DNA from: Pseudomonadota bacterium
Lineage (GTDB): Bacteria > Desulfobacterota > Desulfobacteria > Desulfobacterales > Desulfobacteraceae
NCBI GenBank assembly: GCA_018821535.1
Contig: JAHJLV010000053.1
Span: 124,001-188,000 of the forward strand
Direction: 5' to 3'
Length of the DNA: 64,000 nt
This document shows, piece by piece, positions 18,276-25,055 of this stretch. How positions within the stretch are numbered: the stretch's first letter is position 1; each line of letters starts with the position of its first letter. The translations under genes were made by a program, and so were the position numbers. The notes under the pieces were generated by a model, which searched no databases, was not told where the DNA came from, and was given only the letters and a program-made list of their open reading frames with translations.

Positions 18276-18914
18276 TTGGGCGGTCAGAAGGCGGGTAAAT
18301 TCATTGTTTTTGAGGGAATAGACGGTTCCGGGAAAAGTACCCAGATACAGATGGCACAAAAGCATCTTGTGCAGGCAGGATATGATGTTTATGCCACATT
18401 TGAGCCCACGGACGGGCCTGTGGGCAGACTGATCCGCCAGATGCTTTCAGGAAAGGTGCCCACGGACCAAAGAACCATTGCATCTCTTTTTGCAGCAGAC
18501 AGAACCGATCATCTGATGAATGAAACCTGCGGGATAAAGAAAATTGTGGATCAGGGGAAACTTGTGCTGTGTGACCGGTATTATTTTTCATCCTACGCAT
18601 ATCATTCACAATATATTGATATGGACTGGGTGATTCATTCCAATGCGCTGAATGCACAGATTTTGAGGCCGGATCTGACGATTTTTATTGATGTTGATCC
18701 GGATGTATGCTTTCAAAGGATAAAAGATAATCGAAGCAGTTTTGACATGTACGAAAAAATGGATGTCATGAAAAAAGTCAGGGATAATTATTTTAAAGCC
18801 TTTGATAAATTAAAGGATACGGAACAGGTGGTGATTATCAATGGCAATCGGCCGGTGCAGGAGCTTGCGGATGATATATCAGATAAAATAAACAACGTTT
18901 TAGAAAACAAGTGA
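18276..18914 (+). CDS. tmk: Thymidylate kinase
   Basis: Phosphorylates dTMP to dTDP with ATP. The 212-residue protein has the Walker A loop GIDGSGKST at 14-22, the DRY motif with following SSYAYHS helix near residue 98, and the IDVDPDVC strand. The LID region is short. The start is a TTG at 18276 about eight bases after a GGGG run; there is no in-frame ATG nearby that would keep the P-loop at normal distance. It begins a run leading to DUF3842, cooT and the hydrogenase genes; the functional link is probably only positional. Confidence 0.93.
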   Translation: MGGQKAGKFIVFEGIDGSGKSTQIQMAQKHLVQAGYDVYATFEPTDGPVGRLIRQMLSGKVPTDQRTIASLFAADRTDHLMNETCGIKKIVDQGKLVLCDRYYFSSYAYHSQYIDMDWVIHSNALNAQILRPDLTIFIDVDPDVCFQRIKDNRSSFDMYEKMDVMKKVRDNYFKAFDKLKDTEQVVIINGNRPVQELADDISDKINNVLENK

Positions 18915-18933
18915 CCTTAAGGGCGCAATATTT

Positions 18934-19359
18934 ATGAATAAAGATCATATAAAAACAATCTGTGTAATAGATGGTCAGGGGGGCGGTATCGGCTCTGTGG
19001 TCATTAAAAAATTAAAGGAACGGTTTGAAGAAAAAGTGATGGTCATAGCGCTTGGAACCAATGCCATTGCAACGGCCCAGATGCTTAAATCCAGAGCCAA
19101 CAAGGGTGCATCCGGAACCAATGCAATCGTGCAGACGGTTAAGAAGGCCGATGTGATTATCGGGCCTGTGGGTATTATTATTCCCCATGCCATGATGGGA
19201 GAGGTGACGCCTTTGATGGCAGAAGCGGTGAGTCTGGCAGAGGGGGTGAAAATTCTGCTGCCCTTAAGTCAGGAAAATCTGAAAATCGTTGGTACAAATA
19301 ATCTGCCGCTGCCCCAGATGGTGGATGAAATGCTGGAACAATATTTATCTGTTTTATAA
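18934..19359 (+). CDS. DUF3842 family protein
   Basis: Conserved 141-residue protein of unknown function, recognised as DUF3842. It has a Rossmann-like opening (KTICVIDGQGGGIGSVVIKKL), a second glycine/asparagine-rich segment (ALGTNAIATAQML), and hydrophobic strands such as DVIIGPVGIIIPHAMMGEV. It looks nucleotide-binding, but no catalytic residues can be named. It is placed 19 bases after tmk and about 36 bases before cooT; a position next to a nickel-binding protein and hydrogenase genes may hint at a metal-related role, which is inference. Confidence 0.8.
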   Translation: MNKDHIKTICVIDGQGGGIGSVVIKKLKERFEEKVMVIALGTNAIATAQMLKSRANKGASGTNAIVQTVKKADVIIGPVGIIIPHAMMGEVTPLMAEAVSLAEGVKILLPLSQENLKIVGTNNLPLPQMVDEMLEQYLSVL

Positions 19360-19395
19360 TGGATAAGGTATAAAAGATAAGGAGTGATAAAAATT

Positions 19396-19584
19396 ATGTG
19401 TGAAGCAAATGCATATTTACTTGAAGAAGACAAGGAAACCCTTTTAATGGAAGCTGTGGATAAAGTGGAGCCGGATGAAGACGGTATCCGGCTGATATCC
19501 ATTTTCGGTGAACAAAAATTTATCAAAGGCGGGATATATTCATTATCCCTGGTGGACCATAAAGTATATATCAAGCAATCATAA
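19396..19584 (+). CDS. cooT: CooT family nickel-binding protein
   Basis: Very small (62-residue) member of the CooT family, whose characterised members bind nickel through an N-terminal cysteine. From ATG 19396 the protein begins MCEANAYLLEE, placing Cys at position 2 as in the family. A GTG at 19384 would add four residues and bury the cysteine, so I reject it although GGAG sits closer to it. The rest folds as a small beta-barrel-like sequence (GIRLISIFGEQKFIKGGI). The location directly ahead of the [NiFeSe] hydrogenase genes supports a role in nickel delivery to this enzyme. A hairpin follows the stop. Confidence 0.85.
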   Translation: MCEANAYLLEEDKETLLMEAVDKVEPDEDGIRLISIFGEQKFIKGGIYSLSLVDHKVYIKQS

Positions 19585-19589
19585 GTAAT

Positions 19590-19627
19590 ATCAGGTGTCT
19601 TGAAATTTAATAGTTGAGACACCTGAT
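19590..19627 (+). terminator. Perfect 11-bp hairpin after cooT
   Basis: ATCAGGTGTCT (19590-19600) pairs exactly with AGACACCTGAT (19617-19627) across a 16-base loop. It lies six bases after the cooT stop and before the hydrogenase promoter region. No strong T-run follows, so termination is likely but possibly incomplete. Confidence 0.6.
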
Positions 19628-19923
19628 GAAAGATTGACAAGTCAGTACATAATGCTGCTGATTTTAATCATTTTCTGCATTTCTAAATTAATTTTTGTGA
19701 TTTCAATAATTTTTTATCATTGACTGAATGGGAATCATAAAATTTTTCAGATATATTTTTTCATTGACAAGCATTTTCACGCATTATAATTGTGATAACC
19801 ATGTTGGCACAAAGTGAAACTGGCACATTCAGCACAATTTTATATTTTTTTGATATTTGTTTAAAGCGGTTAAGTCGATCATATTGTCAGGTTTGGGTTT
19901 TTAACAGCATCAAGGAGGTGCCC
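19628..19923 (+). promoter_or_regulatory. Leader/promoter region of the hydrogenase operon
   Basis: AT-rich stretch of nearly 300 bases upstream of hysB. TTGACA at 19764-19769 and TATAAT at 19785-19790 match both sigma-70 hexamers, but the spacer is 15 bp, shorter than the preferred 17. A direct repeat of TGGCAC (19805-19810 and 19821-19826, start-to-start 16 bases) lies just downstream of that -10 box and could be a regulator site. The hysB ribosome site AAGGAGGT (19912-19919) is near-perfect and fixes the GTG start. No riboswitch was recognised. Confidence 0.5.
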
Positions 19924-20880
19924 GTGAAAGATGAACAAAGCTTACCAGATGAACAAGAAGAGAAGACCGGGGTTTCCAGGCGATCGTTTTTAAAGGTGTT
20001 TACAGGAACGGCTGCCGGGATTGGTATTTCCCAGGTTTTCAACCCTGCGCTTGTGAGGGCATTAACCAAGGCACTGGAAAAACACCCGGTGCTCTGGATA
20101 CAGGGGCAAGGCTGCACAGGATGTTCGGTTTCCATATTGAACAGTGTTGAGCCTTCCATCGCGGATGTGATCCTCAAGGTGATCAATCTGGAATTTCTGC
20201 CTACAGTTATGACCAGCGAAGGCCAGACAGCCATGGAAAATCTTTATCGTGTCGCAGACGCATATAATGGGAAATTCTCACTGATTGTTGAAGGGGCGAT
20301 TCCAACAGCAGCAGACGGAAAATATTGTGTTGTCGGCGAATATCATGAAAAAGAAATTACCATGGTGGATCTTGTAAAGGATCTGGGTTCCAAAGCAGGC
20401 AGTGTTATTGCTGTGGGAAGCTGTGCATCCTATGGGGGCATCCCTGCTGCCAAGGGGAATGTCACCGGTGCAACCGGTGTGATGGAATTTTTTAAGCAAT
20501 ATGCAATCAAGACACCGGTGGTCAATATCCCCGGCTGTCCGCCGCATCCGGACTGGATGGTCGGATCACTTGTTTACCTTTTGGAAAAAGGGATTCCGGA
20601 GCTGGACAGCGATGGTCGACCAATTCTCTTTTTTGGTGAAAATATCCATGAGCACTGTCCCCGGCTTGAACAATATGATAATAACAACCTGTCCGAGAAA
20701 ATGTCTGATGCTCAGGGCTGCCGGATGGAGCTTGGGTGTAAAGGTCCGAACACATATGCAGATTGTTATAAGCGTAAATGGAACAATGGCATGAACTGGT
20801 GCGTGGATAATGCACTTTGTATCGGTTGCGTTGAACCGGGTTTCCCGGATTCATTCTCTCCTTTTTATGAACCCGCATAA
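19924..20880 (+). CDS. hysB: [NiFeSe] hydrogenase small subunit
   Basis: Electron-transfer subunit of the periplasmic uptake hydrogenase. The GTG at 19924, four bases after a strong AAGGAGGT, gives 318 residues; longer frames back to 19792 have no ribosome site. A Tat signal is visible: SRRSFLKVF at about residue 19, followed by a hydrophobic stretch (TGTAAGIGISQVF). The proximal cluster motif CTGCSVS follows the WIQGQG strand. Other cluster cysteines and a histidine occur in HEHCPRLEQ, GCRMELGCKGP, NWCVDNALCIGC and GCVEPGFPD. The large subunit would be co-exported by this signal. It pairs with the selenocysteine-containing large subunit 41 bases downstream, which identifies the pair as NiFeSe rather than NiFe. 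Confidence 0.94.
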   Translation: MKDEQSLPDEQEEKTGVSRRSFLKVFTGTAAGIGISQVFNPALVRALTKALEKHPVLWIQGQGCTGCSVSILNSVEPSIADVILKVINLEFLPTVMTSEGQTAMENLYRVADAYNGKFSLIVEGAIPTAADGKYCVVGEYHEKEITMVDLVKDLGSKAGSVIAVGSCASYGGIPAAKGNVTGATGVMEFFKQYAIKTPVVNIPGCPPHPDWMVGSLVYLLEKGIPELDSDGRPILFFGENIHEHCPRLEQYDNNNLSEKMSDAQGCRMELGCKGPNTYADCYKRKWNNGMNWCVDNALCIGCVEPGFPDSFSPFYEPA

Positions 20881-20921
20881 AAATACGATTCAAAACCTTT
20901 AACCCACAGGGAGATTATATT

Positions 20922-22463
20922 ATGGCAGGTTGTAAACCCAAGACAGAAGCAGAATCAGACAGCAGCAAACAGGCTGCACTGGTGTCCGGTGGCAAAAAAA
21001 TTAAAGTGGCGATTGATCCGATCACCCGGATTGAAGGTCATCTGAAAGTGGAAGTGGAGATTAAAGACAATGTGGTATCTGATGCCAGAATTTTTGGCGG
21101 CATGTACCGCGGTTTTGAGCAGATACTCATCGGCAGGGATCCCCGGGATGCAACCCAGATTACCCAGCGGATCTGCGGGGTGTGCCCGACTGCACATGCC
21201 ACAGCCTCGGCGCTGGCGCTGGATGATGCCTTTGGCATCACACTGACGCCCAATGGAAGGATTGCAAGGAACCTTATTCTGGGAGCCAATTTTCTGCAGT
21301 CCCACATCCTGCATTTTTATCATCTGGCAGCATTGGATTATGTGAACGGACCGGACGTGGCCCCCTTTGTTCCCCGATATGCAAAAAACGATGTCCGGGT
21401 GTCCAAAGAAATTAACGAAGAGGCCGTGAAACAATATCTTGAAGCGCTTGAAATGCGCAAAATCTGCCATGAAATGCTGGCGCTTCTGGGGGGCAAAATG
21501 CCTCATGTTCAGGGAATTATGGTGGGGGGTACCACAGAAATTCCCACCAGAGAAGCCTTGAATTTATATGCTGAAAAATTCAAGGTGGTCAAAAAATTTG
21601 TAATGGAAAAATATATTCCCCTTGTGTATCTGCTTGCCGGACCCTATGGTGATCTTCTTAAAACCGGCGGGGGATATAAAAATTGTGTCGCATGGGGTGT
21701 TTTTCCCATGGATGATGCAGGCAATACGTTGTTAAAACGCGGAGTCTATACAGACGGGAAAGATTATCCTGTGGATGTATCGCTTATTAAAGAATATGTG
21801 AAATATTCCTTTTTTGATGATTCAACCACCGGTTTAAATCCCAGACAGGGAAAAACAGTTCCGGATGTGAACAAAAAGGATGCGTATTCCTTTATAAAGG
21901 CCCCCAGATATAATGGAAAACCCCATGAAGGCGGGCCGCTGGCAAGAATGTGGGTGACAAATCCGGAACTGTCCAAAACCGGTCAGGAAAAACTGGGTGT
22001 CAAACGCATGCGGGACATCGGTGATGCTGCGTTTTCTGTTCTTGGCAGACATGTGGCACGAGCTGAAGAAACCGCCATGGTGGCGGATGCTGTGGAACTC
22101 TGGCTGTCCCAGGCCCAGCCGGGCAAGGAAACCTTTGTGCCGTCTCCCATCCCGGATTCTGCAGAGGGACTTGGCCTGACAGAAGCGCCCAGGGGAGCGC
22201 TGCTGCATTATGTGGATATCAAAGATAAAAAGATTGCCAATTATCAGATCACTTCAGCGACCATCTGGAATGCCAATCCCATGGATGATATGGGGCAGCG
22301 GGGTCCCATGGAGCAGGCTTTGATCGGTATTCCGGTGCCTGATCCTGCAAACCCGGTGAATGTGGGGCGGTTGATCCGCTCCTTTGACCCGTGACTGGGT
22401 TGCGCCGTCCACGTGCTGGACGCAAAAACCGGTCGTCAGATCAAGGTTGAAATACCCTTATGA
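20922..22463 (+). CDS. hysA: [NiFeSe] hydrogenase large subunit, selenocysteine-containing
   Basis: Catalytic subunit that splits H2 in the periplasm. The frame is open from ATG 20922 to a TGA at 22392-22394, but the family's C-terminal metal ligands appear only if that TGA is read through: the sequence becomes DPULGCAVHVLDAK and continues to a real stop at 22461-22463. This gives 513 residues with Sec at 491, replacing the first Cys of the usual DPCxxCxxH motif. N-terminal ligands RIEGH and RICGVCPTAH are present. The first residues (MAGCKPK) resemble the MSGC start that I recall for Desulfovibrio HysA. The roughly 15 residues after the CAVH histidine would be removed by the maturation protease, whose ATG overlaps the true stop. 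Sec needs SelA-D and tRNA-Sec from elsewhere. Confidence 0.95.
22392..22427 (+). promoter_or_regulatory. Candidate bacterial SECIS hairpin in hysA
   Basis: Just after the Sec TGA, CGTCC (22406-22410) pairs with GGACG (22418-22422) around the 7-base loop ACGTGCT, with TTG (22400-22402) and CAA (22423-22425) extending the stem below a three-base bulge. The loop begins 16 bases after the TGA and contains a GT dinucleotide, both fitting the usual bacterial SECIS layout. The fold was drawn by eye. Confidence 0.7.
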
Positions 22464-22921
22464 AAAAACTGCTGGTATTGGGGGTTGGAAATATTCTGAT
22501 GATGGATGAAGGGATCGGTGTCCATGCGATCCGTAGATTCTGGGAGGAAAACAGCGATAATGATCAGGTTGATTTTATCGACGGCGGAACCTTTACCCAG
22601 GATCTGTTTTATCTGTTTGAAAAATACGAACATCTGCTGGTGCTCGATGTTGTGCGGGCAGGGCAGGCCCCTGGAACCATTTACAGTCTGGATGAGGAAG
22701 ATCTGGTAAAAAACCAGAAACAGGTTCTGTCCCTTCATGATGTTGACCTTCTGGATTCTCTTGGAATGGCCAGAATGCGGGGATTCAGCCCAAAACTTAA
22801 AGTGGTCGGGATTGAGCCGGAAAAAATCGACTGGGGAGTGGAAATGACACCCACACTTACCCGGGCGTTTGACTCATTTATCACTGTGGCAAAAAATCAG
22901 ATTGAAAGGCTGATTGCATAA
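22460..22921 (+). CDS. hysD: Hydrogenase maturation endopeptidase
   Basis: HyaD/HybD-family protease that cuts the C-terminal extension from the Ni-loaded large subunit. The 153 residues show GVGNILMMDEGIGVHA (with the Ni-sensing Glu/Asp of the DEG motif) and LLVLDVVRAGQAPGTIY (second Asp), then LSLHDVDLLDSL with the conserved His. Its ATG overlaps the true hysA stop (TTATGA), so translation may be coupled to successful Sec read-through. It is the last gene of the hys unit and runs convergent to hypE with a five-base gap. Confidence 0.92.
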   Translation: MKKLLVLGVGNILMMDEGIGVHAIRRFWEENSDNDQVDFIDGGTFTQDLFYLFEKYEHLLVLDVVRAGQAPGTIYSLDEEDLVKNQKQVLSLHDVDLLDSLGMARMRGFSPKLKVVGIEPEKIDWGVEMTPTLTRAFDSFITVAKNQIERLIA

Positions 22922-22926
22922 ACCCG

Positions 22927-23937
22927 TTAACAGATCCTTGGCAGTTGTTCTCCTGTAAGCATGTCAACAAGCCGGACCCCTCCGATGGCAGTTTGCAGCA
23001 GAACAACGCCGGGATCTGTATGGGTAACCTCCCCGATGATGGCAGCATCTTTGCCGAATTCGTTTTTCTGTATAATCTCAAGTGTTTTTTGTGCATCCTG
23101 TTTTGATGTAAAACAGATTAATTTTCCTTCATTGGCAATATACAGCGGATCAAAGCCCAGCAGTTCGCATACGCCTTGAACCGATCCTTTGATGGGCAAA
23201 GAAGGCTCATAAATTTTTATGCCGACTTTTGATTGAACCGCAATCTCGTTCAAAGTTGTTCCCAGGCCGCCCCGTGTGGGATCTCGAAAAACATGGACAT
23301 CACAGCCGGATTCAATGATCTGCCGGGTCATGGTGTTCAAGGCTGCAGAATCGGTTTGAATATCAGACTCAAAGGATAATCCTTCCCGTGCTGTCAGGAC
23401 GGCTATTCCATGATCTGCCAAGGTGCCGCTGAGAATGATCTGATCTCCGGGTTTTGCATTATTGCCGGAGACATGGATACCGGATGGCAGGATGCCGATG
23501 CCGGATGTATTGATAAAGATTTTGTCCGCTTTGCCTTTGGGGACCACCTTGGTATCACCGGTGACAATTTTTACACCGGCTTTTTTTGCACCGCTTGCCA
23601 TGCTTTCAAGAATGATTTTTAAATCCTTGAGCAAAAAGCCTTCTTCAAGGATCAACCCTGCGCTGATGACTTTGGGTACAGCACCGCACATGGCAATGTC
23701 GTTGATTGTGCCGTTTACTGCCAGATCGCCGATGTTTCCGCCGGGAAAAAAGATGGGGTCCACCACATAGGAATCAGTTGAAAAAGCCAGCCTGCCCGGT
23801 TCAAAATCCAGGATGGCACCATCATCCTGACAGGAGAGTTCCGGATTGTCAAACAGGGGCAGAATCAAGTCCGCAAACAGGGCATGGGAGATTTTTCCGC
23901 CTGAGCCATGATCCAATAAAATTTTTTCAGTGTTCAT
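22927..23937 (-). CDS. hypE: Hydrogenase expression/formation protein HypE
   Basis: Dehydrates the carbamoylated C-terminal cysteine to a thiocyanate, the source of the CN ligands of the hydrogenase Fe site. The 336-residue protein has the PurM-like ATP-binding pattern (HGSGGKISHALF at the start, TGDTKVVPKG, FRDPTRGGLGTTLNEIA) and ends exactly in PRIC, the essential C-terminal Cys. It is the last gene of the hypC-F-D-E run. Confidence 0.95.
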   Translation of the reverse strand: MNTEKILLDHGSGGKISHALFADLILPLFDNPELSCQDDGAILDFEPGRLAFSTDSYVVDPIFFPGGNIGDLAVNGTINDIAMCGAVPKVISAGLILEEGFLLKDLKIILESMASGAKKAGVKIVTGDTKVVPKGKADKIFINTSGIGILPSGIHVSGNNAKPGDQIILSGTLADHGIAVLTAREGLSFESDIQTDSAALNTMTRQIIESGCDVHVFRDPTRGGLGTTLNEIAVQSKVGIKIYEPSLPIKGSVQGVCELLGFDPLYIANEGKLICFTSKQDAQKTLEIIQKNEFGKDAAIIGEVTHTDPGVVLLQTAIGGVRLVDMLTGEQLPRIC

Positions 23938-23969
23938 TTTTTCCCTTTTTGTTTCATTTTTTTGAAAAT

Positions 23970-25055
23970 TCAGTTGTATCTGTAAAATGCAGCACAGGCG
24001 CCTTCACTGGAAACCATGCAGGGACCGACCGGTGTCATGGGGGTACATTTTTTCTTATACAGCGCACATTGGGTCGGGTTTTTAAGCCCCATCAGAATTT
24101 TACCGCAGGCGCATCCGGCAGGCTCGGGTGTGTCAATCGCCTGGATATTGAATTTTTTCGTTGCATTAAATGGATGGAATTCTTTTTTCAGCGCCATGCC
24201 GCTTGAGGGGATGCTGCCGATTCCCCGCCAGACAGCATCACAGGGTTCAAAAACCTGGCTTGTGATTTTCTGTGCCTTTATGTTGCCAAGGTCAGATACC
24301 GCACGCGGGTAGGCGTTTTGAAGCCCTGGTGTGTTGTGCTCATTTTGCTCAATCAGCATGAGAATGGCATTTAAAATATCCACGGGTTCAAATCCTGCGA
24401 TCACGGACGGAATCTGATATTTTTCAAAGGTGTCTTTGTAGGCATGGGTGCCGGTGATCACAGAAACATGACCCGGCAGGATGAATCCGTCAATGTGGAT
24501 GCCGTCGGTTTCCATGAGCGCTGCAAGTGCAGGAGGTGTCAGTTTGTTGGCCGGATGAATGCAAAAATTCCGGATGTGCTCAGCCGCTGCGGTCAGAATT
24601 CCTGCCGCAATGGTGGGGGTTGTGGTTTCAAACCCCACGGCACAGAAGATCACTTGCTTGTCTTTGTTTTCCCTGGCAATGTGTACTGCGTCAAAAACAG
24701 AATATACCACCCGGACATCTGCGCCTTCTGCTTTTTCCTTTCCAAGGGTAGAGCCGGACCCGGGCACGCGGATCAGATCTCCGAATGTGGTGATAATGAC
24801 ATCGTCTTGTTTGCAAAGATGGATAAAGGTATCAATGTCTTTTTGTGCCGTGACGCAAACCGGGCATCCGGGACCTGAAAGCAGGGTAATGTTTTTGGGA
24901 AGCACACTCCGGATGCCATGCCTGAAAATGGAAGTGGTGTGTGTGCCGCACACTTCCATCAGACGCAAAGGCTTTTTGCTGACAGCTAAAATCTTTTTTA
25001 TGATTTGCTTTGCCAGTGCGCCGTCCCTGAATTCTTCAACATATTTTAAACTCAT
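23970..25055 (-). CDS. hypD: Hydrogenase maturation protein HypD
   Basis: Iron-sulfur scaffold on which, with HypC, the Fe(CN)2CO unit is built. The ATG at 25055 overlaps the hypF stop (ATGA) and has GGAGG ten bases upstream; the frame also extends to 25103 but would then overlap hypF. From 25055 it is 361 residues. Motifs: EVCGTHT with Cys36, GPGCPVCVT near 65, GFETTTPTIA, and the C-terminal cysteine cluster (GCACGKILMG; CTPMTPVGPCMVSSEGACAA) that binds a 4Fe-4S cluster. Confidence 0.95.
   Translation of the reverse strand: MSLKYVEEFRDGALAKQIIKKILAVSKKPLRLMEVCGTHTTSIFRHGIRSVLPKNITLLSGPGCPVCVTAQKDIDTFIHLCKQDDVIITTFGDLIRVPGSGSTLGKEKAEGADVRVVYSVFDAVHIARENKDKQVIFCAVGFETTTPTIAAGILTAAAEHIRNFCIHPANKLTPPALAALMETDGIHIDGFILPGHVSVITGTHAYKDTFEKYQIPSVIAGFEPVDILNAILMLIEQNEHNTPGLQNAYPRAVSDLGNIKAQKITSQVFEPCDAVWRGIGSIPSSGMALKKEFHPFNATKKFNIQAIDTPEPAGCACGKILMGLKNPTQCALYKKKCTPMTPVGPCMVSSEGACAAFYRYN

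Noticed and set aside
19800-19830. Sigma-54 promoter upstream of hysB
   Set aside because: TGGCAC occurs twice, but neither copy has GC at the required spacing for the -12 element.
19792-19923. Extended N-terminus of the hydrogenase small subunit
   Set aside because: The added 44 residues have no ribosome site and would put the Tat signal far from the N-terminus; GTG 19924 follows AAGGAGGT.
20922-22394. Large subunit ending at residue 490 as a complete NiFe hydrogenase or a nonsense mutant
   Set aside because: Conserved ligand residues, the cleavable tail and the coupled protease start all continue in frame past the UGA.
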